Positions 53,606 to 62,953 are shown, counted from the stretch's first letter. The stretch is 64,000 nt of DNA from Vagococcus allomyrinae (GCF_017829975.1 NZ_JAEEGA010000022.1:1-64000), one strand, 5' to 3'. Notes: a model not told the origin generated them from the sequence alone. A program made the numbers and translations.

Positions 53606-54433
53606 TTAGCCGTAGTAGCTGTGCTCTTGTAAATGTAAGCCATCTAATATGATCGAGGCAGTTTCTTCAATGGACAGGTCGGCAACATTAATGACGAGAC
53701 AATCCAGTTTTTTATAAAGATCTTTGGCGAAGTTTAGCTCTTCCTTGATTTTTTCAATATTGGAATAAGCTGTTTCTGGATTTAGACCATAGGCCTTCAT
53801 CCGCTCTTGCCGAATTTTATTAAGAATATTTGGATCGTTAGTCAAACCGACGATTTTTTTAGGATCGACTTCCCACAATTGCTTAGGGATGTGGGCTTGA
53901 GGAATCAAGGGCAGATTAGCCACTTTGAGATTTTTATTAGCTAAAAACAGGCTAAGGGGTGTTTTGGAGGTGCGAGAAACACCGAGTAAGACAATGTCCG
54001 CTTCTAAAAAGCCCTTTGGATCTTTGCCATCATCGTATTTGACGGCGAATTCCATGGCGTTAATTCGGCTAAAATAATTTTGATCTAAGGAGTGAACCGC
54101 ACCGGCCACACGGTTCGGTTTTATTTCGGTTCGCTTGGCGATCTCATTAACCAATGGTGAAAGTAAATCCATGCAGAACAGGCCGCATTCAGCACAAAAA
54201 TCATTGGCTAACTTGACAAATTCTTCTGAGATCATCGTGTGGATGACGATCGCATCACTATTTTTGGCTTCTTCAAGTGAGGCGATCAAATCTTCTTTTT
54301 CACAGACGAAGGTTTTTCTAACTAATGGAATATCAGTGCCTTCATATTGTGCCACGGAGGCTTGAGCTAAACGGGCAGCTGTTTCTCCGGCTGAATCGGA
54401 AATGATGTAAATACTGGGGATTTTTTTGGTCAT
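53606..54433 (-). CDS. ppsR: PEP synthase / PPDK regulatory kinase-phosphorylase (DUF299)
   Basis: A bifunctional serine/threonine kinase and Pi-dependent phosphorylase that switches PEP synthase or pyruvate phosphate dikinase. The 275-residue protein has the N-terminal IYIISDSAGETAARLAQA, a P-loop-like LLGVSRTSKTPLSLFLA near 153 and the C-terminal LVINVADLSIEETASIIL. Its target enzyme is not in the window. Start at 54433 on the minus strand after AAAGGGAA. It is divergent from zur. Confidence 0.9.
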   Translation of the reverse strand: MTKKIPSIYIISDSAGETAARLAQASVAQYEGTDIPLVRKTFVCEKEDLIASLEEAKNSDAIVIHTMISEEFVKLANDFCAECGLFCMDLLSPLVNEIAKRTEIKPNRVAGAVHSLDQNYFSRINAMEFAVKYDDGKDPKGFLEADIVLLGVSRTSKTPLSLFLANKNLKVANLPLIPQAHIPKQLWEVDPKKIVGLTNDPNILNKIRQERMKAYGLNPETAYSNIEKIKEELNFAKDLYKKLDCLVINVADLSIEETASIILDGLHLQEHSYYG

Positions 54434-54504
54434 AGGTAATTCCCTTTCTTGATTTTATTTCATAATTATTATAGCATATATCAAAGAGAGAGAAGGGCTG
54501 AATA

Positions 54505-54939
54505 ATGACAGAGATGAAGAGAATTGATTTAGCACTAGAAAAAATGAAGGAGCACGGGTTTAAATACACCAAGCGGCGGGAAATGTTGTTGAGTTTTTTA
54601 GCAGAAGCGGATAAGTACACCAGTGCCAAAGAAGTTTATGAGTATATGAGTCAGCAGTTTTCTGGTATTAGTTATGACACGATCTATCGTAATTTAAAAG
54701 ATTTTTCAGATATCCATCTTTTAGAAGAGACTGAATGGGATGGAGAGAAAAAATTTAGATTTCATTGCGATCATCATGAGATGGGGCATCATCACCATTT
54801 TATCTGTACAAATTGTGGCGCTACCCGAGAAATTCATATGTGTCCCATGGATTATTTCAAAGAGCAGTTGGCTGGCTGCAAAATTGAAGGCCATCGCTTT
54901 GAAATCTTCGGGAAGTGTGAAAACTGTCTTGTGGTCTAA
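54505..54939 (+). CDS. zur: Fur-family repressor, probable Zur
   Basis: The 144-residue protein has a winged helix (KEHGFKYTKRREMLLSFL, YDTIYRNLKDF), the metal-site cluster HCDHHEMGHHHHFIC, and the structural zinc Cys pairs CTNC and CENC. The ending CPMD...GHRFEIFGKCENC closely follows Bacillus Zur (YqfV), and the linkage to rpsU and yqeY supports Zur over PerR or Fur. It should repress zinc uptake genes when zinc is bound. The start follows AGAAGGG. Confidence 0.85.
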   Translation: MTEMKRIDLALEKMKEHGFKYTKRREMLLSFLAEADKYTSAKEVYEYMSQQFSGISYDTIYRNLKDFSDIHLLEETEWDGEKKFRFHCDHHEMGHHHHFICTNCGATREIHMCPMDYFKEQLAGCKIEGHRFEIFGKCENCLVV

Positions 54940-54992
54940 TAAGGATTATGCAAATACTTATAATAAAAAAGCGAAAAGATTGTCGAATTAAG

Positions 54993-55021
54993 TTGACGTT
55001 AAAAGTGACTTTCGCTATAAT
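54993..55021 (+). promoter_or_regulatory. Promoter of rpsU-yqeY
   Basis: TTGACG (54993-54998) and TATAAT (55016-55021), 17 bp apart, 88 bases before rpsU. Confidence 0.8.
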
Positions 55022-55108
55022 GTTATAAGGACAGTTTTTTGTTATGAGATAGTTACTATCAAACTATGAAAAACGGTTACTTTTTAAGCACGGGGGGAGG
55101 GAATTTAT

Positions 55109-55285
55109 ATGTCAAAAACAGTTGTTAAGAAAAATGAATCTCTTGATGATGCTCTTCGTCGCTTCAAACGTTCCGTTTCAAAAACTGGTACTTTGCAAGA
55201 ATACCGCAAACGTGAGTATTACGAAAAACCAAGTGTGAAGCGTAAGAAAAAATCTGAAGCAGCGAGAAAACGTAAGAAATTCTAG
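55109..55285 (+). CDS. rpsU: 30S ribosomal protein S21
   Basis: The 58-residue basic protein reads [19 protein letters not shown], then [39 protein letters not shown], a full-length bS21. It binds the 30S platform near the anti-Shine-Dalgarno. Preceded by a strong GGGGGGAGGG site. yqeY follows after 25 bases, the usual rpsU-yqeY pair. Confidence 0.97.
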   Translation: MSKTVVKKNESLDDALRRFKRSVSKTGTLQEYRKREYYEKPSVKRKKKSEAARKRKKF

Positions 55286-55310
55286 TTTTCAATGATTGGA
55301 GCTGATCCCA

Positions 55311-55760
55311 ATGTCGCTTCTTACCCAATTGAACGAGGACATTAAAACAGCGATGAAAGCCAAAGACAAAGCGTCTTTAGATGTTCTAAGGCTGTTGAAA
55401 GCTTCTGTTCAAAACGAGCAAATCGCCAAAGGTGAAGACTTAAATTCTGATGAAGAAATTGCCGTCTTAGCCCGAGAAATGAAACAGCGTCGTGATTCAC
55501 TTGTTGAATTCGAAAATGCTGGTCGTGATGATTTGGTTGAAACAGTAAAAGCGGGAATTGTTATTGTCGAAAAATATTTACCAAAGCAATTGGATGAGAC
55601 GGAAGTTCGTCAAATTGTTGCTGATGCGATTGACACCACGGGTGCGAGCTCTGTAAAAGAGTTTGGTAAAGTCATGGGGGCAGTCATGCCGAAAGTCAAA
55701 GGCAAAGCAGATGGAAATATGGTCAATGCAATTGTCAAAGAATTATTACAAGAGAAATAA
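55311..55760 (+). CDS. yqeY: GatB/YqeY domain protein
   Basis: The 149-residue helical protein begins MSLLTQLNEDIKTAMKAKDK, has LRLLKASVQNEQIAKG near 28, REMKQRRDSLVEFENAGRDDL near 62 and a C-terminal helical domain akin to the GatB tail that binds tRNA. Its exact role is unproven. ATG 55311 with GGAG nine bases upstream is preferred to an in-frame upstream start at 55296. Ends at a terminator. Confidence 0.93.
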   Translation: MSLLTQLNEDIKTAMKAKDKASLDVLRLLKASVQNEQIAKGEDLNSDEEIAVLAREMKQRRDSLVEFENAGRDDLVETVKAGIVIVEKYLPKQLDETEVRQIVADAIDTTGASSVKEFGKVMGAVMPKVKGKADGNMVNAIVKELLQEK

Positions 55761-55765
55761 CTAAG

Positions 55766-55797
55766 AAGCCAAGAAGGGAAACTTTCTTGGCTTTTTT
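55766..55797 (+). terminator. Terminator of rpsU-yqeY
   Basis: AAGCCAAGAA (55766-55775) pairs with TTCTTGGCTT (55784-55793), then T. Confidence 0.85.
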
Positions 55798-55841
55798 GCG
55801 TTCAAGGGGCAGTTACAGTAGCGTCACAGGGGACCTTCTGA

Positions 55842-55871
55842 TTGGGATTAATTTGGAGACAGTGGTATAAT
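55842..55871 (+). promoter_or_regulatory. Promoter of a non-coding transcript upstream of phoH
   Basis: TTGGGA (55842-55847), 18-bp spacer, TGG-extended perfect TATAAT (55866-55871). Confidence 0.65.
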
Positions 55872-55877
55872 GCATTG

Positions 55878-56068
55878 ATCTCGTGTTTGAGAATTTTGAG
55901 GGAAAGTTCAACAGCGTTTTTCCTATTTATGAGTCGCACTAGTGTCAATCAAGTGGGAATTTTCTGTTTTTTTAGCTCACTGGCGGCAAGGAGTGTTTGC
56001 TGGAAGTGGCTGCTGACAAACCGTTAAATAAGTGGAAGGTTCCTTACAAGTTGTAAAGAATCTTTTTT
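55878..56068 (+). ncRNA. Candidate small RNA, about 190 nt
   Basis: A promoter at 55842-55871 and a terminator at 56036-56068 (AAGGTTCCTTACA with TGTAAAGAATCTT, one mismatch, then T) bracket about 190 bases without a credible ORF or ribosome binding site. Part of the middle can pair (for example CAGCG near 55912 with the GCTG near 56000). It lies between yqeY and phoH. 6S RNA has this size, but I could not confirm its central-bubble design, so the identity is open. Confidence 0.5.
56036..56068 (+). terminator. Terminator of the candidate small RNA
   Basis: A 13-position stem (56036-56048 with 56052-56064, one C-A mismatch) with T6. TTGACA at 56072-56077, just behind it, may be the -35 for phoH. 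Confidence 0.75.
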
Positions 56069-56137
56069 CAATTGACAAAGTATGGTATTATTTGAGTTAG
56101 TATAGTGAGATAAAAGAGAGAAGGAGCTGTTCTTTTT

Positions 56138-57103
56138 TTGTTAGAACAAAATCAAGCGTCTTTAGAGATCCGCGTAAAAAATCAAGCCGAAGCAACTGAG
56201 TTATTAGGAACTCATGATAAGCATTTAAAATTAATTGAAGAAAATCAGCATGTGACAATCTTGAGTCGGGGTGAAATGATTCAAATTACCGGCTTGGAAG
56301 AAAATGTCCAAACCGTCTACGATGTCTTAAGAAAATTGCAAGTCTTGATTTTGAGAGGTATTCCCATTGGCACTCCTGATGTTGTGACGGCCCTTAAAAT
56401 GGCCAAAAAAGGAACACTGGAATATTTTACTGATATCTATGAAGAAGAAATTATTAAAGATAAAAATGGGAAAGCCATTCGCGTGAAAAATTATGGCCAA
56501 AAAGAGTACATCGAGATGATTAAAAAGCGCGATGTGACGTTCGGCATTGGGCCAGCTGGTACTGGGAAAACCTTTCTAGCGGTGGTCATGGCGATTTCTG
56601 CTTTAAAACGGGGAGAAGTTCAGAAAATCGTCTTAACACGCCCAGCGGTTGAAGCTGGGGAAAATTTGGGCTTTTTACCAGGTGACTTGAAAGAAAAGGT
56701 TGACCCTTATCTACGCCCTGTCTATGACGCCCTATACGCGATTTTTGGAATCGATCATACCAATCGGTTAATGGAACGTGGCGTGATTGAAATAGCGCCT
56801 CTCGCCTACATGCGTGGTCGTACGTTGGAAGATTCTTTTGTCATCTTGGATGAAGCGCAAAATACCACGATTGCCCAAATGAAAATGTTTTTAACACGTC
56901 TCGGGTTTAATTCGAAGATGATTGTCAATGGCGATGTCTCCCAAATTGATTTACCGCGAGGCGTCATGAGCGGCTTAATTCATGCTGAAAAAACTTTAAA
57001 ACCGATAAAAAAAATTGGGTTTGTGACATTCACCTCCAGTGATGTGGTTCGTCATCCAGTTGTTGCAGAAATTATCAATGCCTACGAAGAAGAAAACAAG
57101 TAG
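56138..57103 (+). CDS. phoH: PhoH-like ATPase
   Basis: The 321-residue protein has an N-terminal KH-like region (about 1-100) and a RecA-like ATPase core with GIGPAGTGKTFLAVVMA near 134, LTRPAVEAGENLGFLPGD near 164, VILDEAQNTT near 232 and NGDVSQIDLP near 263. PhoH2-type proteins are linked to RNA metabolism; YbeY nearby fits. The start is TTG 56138, 11 bases after AAGGAG; no in-frame ATG is better placed. First of the phoH-pgpH-ybeY-dgkA-era series. Confidence 0.92.
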   Translation: MLEQNQASLEIRVKNQAEATELLGTHDKHLKLIEENQHVTILSRGEMIQITGLEENVQTVYDVLRKLQVLILRGIPIGTPDVVTALKMAKKGTLEYFTDIYEEEIIKDKNGKAIRVKNYGQKEYIEMIKKRDVTFGIGPAGTGKTFLAVVMAISALKRGEVQKIVLTRPAVEAGENLGFLPGDLKEKVDPYLRPVYDALYAIFGIDHTNRLMERGVIEIAPLAYMRGRTLEDSFVILDEAQNTTIAQMKMFLTRLGFNSKMIVNGDVSQIDLPRGVMSGLIHAEKTLKPIKKIGFVTFTSSDVVRHPVVAEIINAYEEENK

Positions 57104-57224
57104 GGATGTATCATAGCCTTGTCGTAACGCTTAGCAAGGCTAAACAAGGAAGGAAACAGGGAGTGAAGGAGCTGTTGTGGCTTTCATAGTTTGTTTGCTT
57201 ACCGAGTCGTAAGGAGTATTAGCC

Positions 57225-59420
57225 ATGAAATTAGATTTTGGATCGCTACAAAAAAAATTAGGCAAGAAGTACATGACCGGGTTAGTGATTGTGTTTGGCC
57301 TGCTGTGTTTTGTGTTGCTCTATAATAATGTGCGCCAAAAGGCCGTATCTATCAAAGAAGGAAATTTGGCTTCAGAGACGATTCGCGCCAATAAGACCAT
57401 TGAAAATAAGTATGAAACCGATGAAAAACGTCGTTTAGCTGCTGAGACGGTTAATCCGGAGTATACTTATGACAAAGACATTGCCACGAAACAAGTTGAA
57501 TTGGTCAATCAATTATTCACCTTAGTGTCAGAAGTTAAGACCGAGGTGGATAAAGAATATGAGGCAAAACGCAGTGCTGCCAAGGATAAAGCGACTGTGG
57601 CCCCGGCGGCAACAGAAGAATTAGTGGCTGCCTTAAAAAAGAAGTTCGAATCAATTAATCAAGATGATATTGCCTTTTATCAGGGATTTCCCAATGCATT
57701 TTATGAAGGCATCTTTAAGTTAAACGAAGCCGATCTAAAAACAGTTCGGGAACAGAGCGTCTCGCTAGTTGAAACTAAGATGGCGGAGCCCATTCGCAGT
57801 AGTAACCTGACAACTGTTAGGCAAAAAGTGAATGACGAAATTCAGTATTTGAATCTGGGAAGTGATCTCCAACAATTGATAAAATACGTTGTTGATAAGG
57901 GGATTGTCGTCAATGAAGCGGCTAATGATAAGCGAACCGAAGAATTAAAAGAACAGGCGATGGCAAAAGTTAACCCTGTGATGATTTATTCTGGGGAAGT
58001 GATTGTTAGAGAAGGGGTCCAGATTGATTCGCGAGCGATTCAAAAGCTTGAATTATTAGGGCTAACCAATCGCGAGCAGTCGATTTTCCCTTTAGTCGCT
58101 TTGATAGGTTTAATTCTGTTGCAAATCGCTGTGTTAGGCTACTTGGTCTTCCATACCAGCGAGTTGGAAAAACAGGTCCGTTTCACCACTTTTTATGTGT
58201 TGATGGTCTTAATCAGTTTGATCGTCATGAAGGGACTGCAGTTATTTCAAAATGAGGCCTTGTCCTATGTGCCACTGATTTTTCCGGCAGCCTTTACCCC
58301 GCTAGTGCTCAATTTATTTATCAGTCGGCGGGCCAGTATTATGGGGGCTTTGTTTCAAACGGCCTTTTCAATATTTGTTTATTACGATTTAATCGGAACG
58401 AGTACCTTGTTGTTAATTGTCTTAACCTACATGTTTACCGGATTAATGGCTACTTTGATCAAGCGCGAGCGGATCGGCCGCCAGCTAGGGGCCGCTGCAC
58501 TTTGGATAATCGTTTTTCCCATGGTGTTTGTTTTTGTGGTGACGATTTATCAAGGAATGGACTTTAAGGACTCTAAGACGATCGCCACGCTCTTGTGTGC
58601 GTTTGCTGGCAGTCTCTTTACGTACCTGATGTCTGTCGGCTTGCACCCATACATTGAGTTGATGTTAAACGATGACAGTGTGTTGGTCTTGAACGAATTA
58701 AGCAACCCTAATCATCCTTTATTGAAGCAATTATTGGTTGAAGCACCCGGGACTTATCATCACAGCATGATGGTAGCCAGTCTTAGTGCCAATGCCGTAG
58801 CCGACATCGGCGGACGGTCTCTTTTAACCCGTGTCGCGTGTTACTATCACGACATTGGCAAGATCAAACATGCCAACTTCTTTGTTGAAAACTTGCCAGA
58901 TGGGGCGGAAAATCCCCATAACTTTTTATTGCCAGAAGACAGCAAAGAAATTATTTTTAGTCATGTTTCTGAAGGGGTTAAAATCCTTGAAAAGGAAAAT
59001 ATGCCTCAATTGGTCATCGATATTTGTCAGCAACATCATGGGACCACTTTGATGGGCTTCTTCTATGCCAAGGCGAAAGAGCGGGATCCAGAAACGCAAG
59101 AATCCCAGTTCCGCTATGTTGGACCACGCCCTCAAACAAAAGAAGCAGGAGTGGTAAGTTTGGCAGATACTTGCGAAGCTGCTGTTCGGGCGATGGATCA
59201 CCCGACAAATGAGAAAATCGGGAAATTTGTTAAAAACTTAATTGAATCACGGATTTTAGACGGCCAACTGGATGAGACTGGGCTGACAATGAAGGAAATT
59301 CGCATTGTTGAGCAGTCACTGATCAACGGCTTGTGTAGCATGTTCCACTCACGAATTAAATATCCGAAGATGAAATCAGAAGCCGAAGAAATGAAGAAAG
59401 AACAGGAAGAGAGAGCCTAA
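57225..59420 (+). CDS. pgpH: 7TM-HD domain cyclic-di-AMP phosphodiesterase PgpH
   Basis: Hydrolyses c-di-AMP at the membrane. The 731-residue protein has an N-terminal span (about 17-36), a long extracytoplasmic 7TMR-HDED domain (about 45-285) and seven membrane spans (about 288-480). The cytoplasmic HD domain has YHHSMMVASLSANAV near 512, CYYHDIGKIKHANFF near 541 and HVSEGVKI near 582. The length matches PgpH/YqfF. Start ATG 57225 after AAGGAGT. ybeY follows two bases after its stop. Confidence 0.95.
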   Translation: MKLDFGSLQKKLGKKYMTGLVIVFGLLCFVLLYNNVRQKAVSIKEGNLASETIRANKTIENKYETDEKRRLAAETVNPEYTYDKDIATKQVELVNQLFTLVSEVKTEVDKEYEAKRSAAKDKATVAPAATEELVAALKKKFESINQDDIAFYQGFPNAFYEGIFKLNEADLKTVREQSVSLVETKMAEPIRSSNLTTVRQKVNDEIQYLNLGSDLQQLIKYVVDKGIVVNEAANDKRTEELKEQAMAKVNPVMIYSGEVIVREGVQIDSRAIQKLELLGLTNREQSIFPLVALIGLILLQIAVLGYLVFHTSELEKQVRFTTFYVLMVLISLIVMKGLQLFQNEALSYVPLIFPAAFTPLVLNLFISRRASIMGALFQTAFSIFVYYDLIGTSTLLLIVLTYMFTGLMATLIKRERIGRQLGAAALWIIVFPMVFVFVVTIYQGMDFKDSKTIATLLCAFAGSLFTYLMSVGLHPYIELMLNDDSVLVLNELSNPNHPLLKQLLVEAPGTYHHSMMVASLSANAVADIGGRSLLTRVACYYHDIGKIKHANFFVENLPDGAENPHNFLLPEDSKEIIFSHVSEGVKILEKENMPQLVIDICQQHHGTTLMGFFYAKAKERDPETQESQFRYVGPRPQTKEAGVVSLADTCEAAVRAMDHPTNEKIGKFVKNLIESRILDGQLDETGLTMKEIRIVEQSLINGLCSMFHSRIKYPKMKSEAEEMKKEQEERA

Positions 59421-59422
59421 TT

Positions 59423-59896
59423 ATGGATATTACCTTAATGGATGAAACTAATACTGTCACAAGGGAGCAGTTAAATGAAGTTGAGCGCTTGTTAAATGTA
59501 GCAGCAGAACAATTGGAGATTGCTGATAGTACTGAGATGTCTGTGACCTTTATGGACAATCAGCACATCCAAGAGATTAATCGTGAGTATCGTCAAAAAG
59601 ACAGTCCGACAGATGTGATCAGCTTTGCTTTAGAAGAACTTGGGGAAGGTGAGTTACCAGTGATTTTTGAGGGAGCTGACGCACTTCCTCGAAACTTAGG
59701 AGATATTATGATCTCTGTTGAGAAAGCGAAAGAACAAGCTTTGGAATACGATCATACCTATGAGCGAGAACTAGGCTTCTTGGCTGTTCACGGCTTCTTA
59801 CACCTCAATGGCTACGATCATATGACCGAAGAAGACGAAAAAGAAATGTTTGATTTACAAAGAAAGATTCTTGATGCCTATGGACTTACACGATAA
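59423..59896 (+). CDS. ybeY: Endoribonuclease YbeY
   Basis: A zinc RNase for 16S rRNA 3' maturation and ribosome quality control. The 157-residue protein has the fixed R59-type motif in YRQKDSPTDVISFAL near 57 and the zinc signature HGFLHLNGYDH near 120 with three His. It begins two bases after pgpH and overlaps dgkA at its 3' end, so the genes are translationally coupled. Confidence 0.95.
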   Translation: MDITLMDETNTVTREQLNEVERLLNVAAEQLEIADSTEMSVTFMDNQHIQEINREYRQKDSPTDVISFALEELGEGELPVIFEGADALPRNLGDIMISVEKAKEQALEYDHTYERELGFLAVHGFLHLNGYDHMTEEDEKEMFDLQRKILDAYGLTR

Positions 59897-60293
59897 CAAG
59901 CAGGATGAGCAGGTCTATAAAAATAAAAGTTTTATTGCGTCGTTAGAGTTTGCTCTTCAAGGGTTTCGGACAGCTTTCAAAGAAGAACGGAATTTAAAGG
60001 CCCATGTTGGTCTGGCGATAGTCGCTGTGATTGCTGGAGGCATCTTCAAATTGGCTCTCAATGAATGGCTGTGGTTGCTGTTGGTGATTTTTCTGGTGAT
60101 CGTCATGGAAATTATTAATACGACAGCGGAGAATATTGTTGACATGGTGACGAATTATCATTTTAATTCCATAGGAAAAAAAGTTAAAGACATGGCAGCT
60201 GCTGCTGTATTATTGACAGCGTGTTTTGCCATGTTAGTCGGTGCGTTAATCTTTGTCCCAAAAGTTTGGGCGATCTTAAGTAAATTTTTATAA
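59880..60293 (+). CDS. dgkA: Undecaprenol/diacylglycerol kinase family protein
   Basis: Phosphorylates undecaprenol (or diacylglycerol) to feed the lipid carrier pool of cell-wall synthesis. The 137-residue membrane protein has FALQGFRTAFKEERNLKAH, three membrane spans, and the catalytic EIINTTAENIVD near 78. Start uncertain: ATG 59880 and ATG 59874 are in frame inside the ybeY 3' end, without a strong ribosome binding site, which suggests coupled translation. era follows after 15 bases. Confidence 0.9.
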   Translation: MDLHDNKQDEQVYKNKSFIASLEFALQGFRTAFKEERNLKAHVGLAIVAVIAGGIFKLALNEWLWLLLVIFLVIVMEIINTTAENIVDMVTNYHFNSIGKKVKDMAAAAVLLTACFAMLVGALIFVPKVWAILSKFL

Positions 60294-60308
60294 GAAAGAG
60301 GAAACTAA

Positions 60309-61211
60309 ATGAGTTCAGTCCATAAATCCGGGTTTGTTGCTATCATTGGCCGCCCAAATGTAGGAAAATCAACCCTGCTTAACCGTATTGTTCGTCAAAA
60401 AATTGCGATTATGAGCGATAAGGCGCAAACGACACGAAATAAAATTCAAGGGGTCTATACAACACCAGAGGCCCAGATTGTTTTTATTGATACACCAGGT
60501 ATTCATAAACCAAAACACCGCTTAGGTGATTTTATGGTGGAAACGGCTTATAGCGCTTTGCGGGAAGTGGACGCCGTCCTGTTTATGGTCAGTGCTGAAC
60601 AACCTCGAGGCCGTGGAGATGATTTTATCATTGAACGCTTGAAAAACAGTCAAGCCCCAGTTTATTTAATTATTAACAAAATCGACACGATTCATCCAGA
60701 TAAGTTGTTCGGGATTATTGAAGATTATCGCCAGCAAATGGATTTTAAAGAAGTTGTGCCGATTTCTGCCACAGAAGGCAATAACGTGGAAAAATTACTT
60801 GAAGTAATCGAAGGGGAAATGCCAGAAGGGCCGCAATATTACCCTGAGGATCAAGTAACAGACCATCCGGAGTATTTTATTGTCTCAGAATTAATTCGCG
60901 AGAAAGTCTTACAATTAACTCGTGAAGAAGTGCCTCATTCAGTGGCGGTGGTCGTTGAAGATATGAAGCGAGACGAGTATGATAAAGTCCATATTCAAGC
61001 CACGATTATTGTGGAACGCTCAAGCCAAAAGGGAATTTTAATTGGCAAAGGCGGTTTAATGATGAAAGACATCGGCATTAAAGCACGGAAAGATATTGAA
61101 AACTTATTGGGGAATAAGGTTTATCTAGAACTATGGGTCAAAGTTCAAAAGAACTGGCGCGATAAACAAAAGTACCTTCAAGATTACGGCTATCGTGACA
61201 TGGATTACTAA
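60309..61211 (+). CDS. era: GTPase Era
   Basis: Assists 30S assembly by binding the 16S rRNA 3' end. The 300-residue protein has G1 [14 protein letters not shown] near 13, G2 TTR, G3 [12 protein letters not shown] near 60, G4 NKID near 120, and a C-terminal KH domain with [21 protein letters not shown] near 243. The start follows AGAGGAAA. The dgkA-era spacing of 15 bases marks an operon, closed by a terminator. Confidence 0.96.
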   Translation: MSSVHKSGFVAIIGRPNVGKSTLLNRIVRQKIAIMSDKAQTTRNKIQGVYTTPEAQIVFIDTPGIHKPKHRLGDFMVETAYSALREVDAVLFMVSAEQPRGRGDDFIIERLKNSQAPVYLIINKIDTIHPDKLFGIIEDYRQQMDFKEVVPISATEGNNVEKLLEVIEGEMPEGPQYYPEDQVTDHPEYFIVSELIREKVLQLTREEVPHSVAVVVEDMKRDEYDKVHIQATIIVERSSQKGILIGKGGLMMKDIGIKARKDIENLLGNKVYLELWVKVQKNWRDKQKYLQDYGYRDMDY

Positions 61212-61215
61212 AAAT

Positions 61216-61250
61216 AAAGGTATTGGCGATGACTCGTCAATACCTTTTAC
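61216..61250 (+). terminator. Terminator of the phoH-era operon
   Basis: AAAGGTATTG (61216-61225) pairs with CAATACCTTT (61238-61247), followed by T. Confidence 0.8.
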
Positions 61251-61356
61251 TCATTCCCAAGCCAAAGGGAGTTTCTTGGTTGGATTGGTTGGAAAATTGA
61301 CGAGATTGGCGTATGATAATAAGAGAACTCAGGGATGAAATGGGAGGTGTTGGCAA

Positions 61357-62184
61357 ATGAAAAGCAGTAGCAGCGAATCAAAAGGGTTGATTCTATTTGC
61401 CCGTAATCACCGAGAGAAGGATAAGTTAGTCAAAATTTTTACGGAAAAACATGGCAAGATGATGTTTTTTGTGAAGAATGCCAATCGGCCAAATAACAGC
61501 ATTACAACGGCTATTTTACCTTTTACAGAAGCGGTGTTTGTCGGCGAGTTTCGCGAAGAAGGCTTGTCTTTCTTAAATGATTCCAAAGAAGTGAATGGCT
61601 TTCAGCGGATTCAACAAGATATTTTTATCAGTGCGTATGCCACTTACATCTTAAATTTAGTTGATGTGGCGATTGAAGACTTGGTCTATGACCCTGCTCT
61701 TTATGGGTTTACACGTCAAGCCTTGACGTATTTGAATGAAGGGCTTGATCCGGAAATTATTACCAATATATTTGAGTTGCAGCTACTGACTCGCTTTGGC
61801 TTTGCTTTTCAGTGGAAGCAATGTGCCGTTTGTGGCCAAACCCAAGGGAAATTCGATTTCTCCTCCCAATACTCAGGTGTTTTATGCGAAGGACACTGGC
61901 AGCTAGATGAGCGGCGCTATCATGCTAAACCTCGAGCCATTCATTTTATGCGCCTGTTCTCCAGCATTAGTTTGGATCAAATTAAGAGTATCGAATTAAA
62001 AGACGAGACCAAAGAGGACATTCGTAAGACCATCGATTTGCTTTACGATGAATTTGTCGGGGTTCACTTAAAGAGTAAGAAATTTATTGATGAGATGAAA
62101 GATTGGGAGACAACCATGAGGATTCCCAAGCGTGAGCCTAAAATTGAAACGGCAACCGATCTGGAAGAGGAAGCGGATAAATGA
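61357..62184 (+). CDS. recO: DNA repair protein RecO
   Basis: Loads RecA with RecR on SSB-coated DNA. The 275-residue protein has an N-terminal OB fold (SESKGLILFARNHREKDKLVKIF), a helical middle, and a zinc-finger-like region CAVC...VLCEGH near 152-182 of which the first pair is intact. The length fits (about 250-280). The start follows GGGAGGTG. It overlaps the following ATPase gene by four bases (ATGA). Confidence 0.94.
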   Translation: MKSSSSESKGLILFARNHREKDKLVKIFTEKHGKMMFFVKNANRPNNSITTAILPFTEAVFVGEFREEGLSFLNDSKEVNGFQRIQQDIFISAYATYILNLVDVAIEDLVYDPALYGFTRQALTYLNEGLDPEIITNIFELQLLTRFGFAFQWKQCAVCGQTQGKFDFSSQYSGVLCEGHWQLDERRYHAKPRAIHFMRLFSSISLDQIKSIELKDETKEDIRKTIDLLYDEFVGVHLKSKKFIDEMKDWETTMRIPKREPKIETATDLEEEADK

Positions 62185-62906
62185 AGGGGTTATATGTGAA
62201 GCAACTTCGTTATCAGGCACCTGATCAATCGGCTCGTCACCCTTTTGACTTAGCCTTCCTTGATCAGCTCAATGAGGTGACGTTTGCCGAAGCGGTCACC
62301 TTTATTGTCGGTGAGAATGGTGTGGGGAAGTCGACCTTAATCGAGACAATTGCCCAATTAATGGACTTAAATTTAGAAGGAGGTTCTCGCAATAATCAGT
62401 TCAGTAGCTACGGAGAAAATCACCTGTTAGCGGACAGCTGCCGCTTGATCCGTTACCCTAATTACCCCAAGGATGCTTATTTTTATCGGGCGGAGACTTA
62501 CTATAATCTGATGACTAATTTGGATGATTTAGGGATTTCGGAAGAATTGTTTGCGAAAAATAGCCATCATTATTCTCGAGGGCAATCCTTTAAAGAGCTT
62601 GTGAGTCAACGTTTTTTTGGCAAAGGGCTTTATATCATGGATGAACCAGAGACCGGGTTATCGATCAGCTCGCAATTTGAACTGTTAGTGATGATGGCAG
62701 ACTTGGTAAAGCGAGAATCTCAGTTTATTGTGGCAACTCACTCACCTGCGCTATTGATGTTTCCAGGGGCGACCATCTTTGAACTGTCGACGGAAGGGCT
62801 CAAGGAAGTCGCTTATCAGGACACCCAACTTTTTAAAGAGTGGCAAATGCTTTTTGAGCGTCAAAGTGTCTTTGTGAAGGACTTACTCAGGGACATTGAG
62901 CTATAA
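62181..62906 (+). CDS. AAA/SMC-like ATPase of unknown function
   Basis: The 241-residue protein has Walker A VGENGVGKSTLIETIAQ near 43, an ABC-like signature SRGQSFKELVSQRF near 132, Walker B GLYIMDEPETGLS near 148 and a switch His in ATHSPALLMFP near 189. It resembles small predicted ATP-binding proteins that have ABC-type heads but no membrane partner. Its four-base overlap with recO suggests a linked DNA-related role; this is inference. It ends before the glyQ T-box. Confidence 0.8.
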   Translation: MKGLYVKQLRYQAPDQSARHPFDLAFLDQLNEVTFAEAVTFIVGENGVGKSTLIETIAQLMDLNLEGGSRNNQFSSYGENHLLADSCRLIRYPNYPKDAYFYRAETYYNLMTNLDDLGISEELFAKNSHHYSRGQSFKELVSQRFFGKGLYIMDEPETGLSISSQFELLVMMADLVKRESQFIVATHSPALLMFPGATIFELSTEGLKEVAYQDTQLFKEWQMLFERQSVFVKDLLRDIEL

Positions 62907-62953
62907 CGTGACCCTAAGAGATGGAATTAATGACTGAAATCAGCTGATTCTAG

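Noticed and set aside
55842-56027. An open frame of 61 codons upstream of phoH
   Set aside because: It begins inside the -35 of the promoter and has no Shine-Dalgarno; the stretch is better read as a non-coding transcript.
56138-56140. An ATG start for phoH
   Set aside because: No in-frame ATG precedes the conserved N-terminus; TTG after AAGGAG is the best available start.
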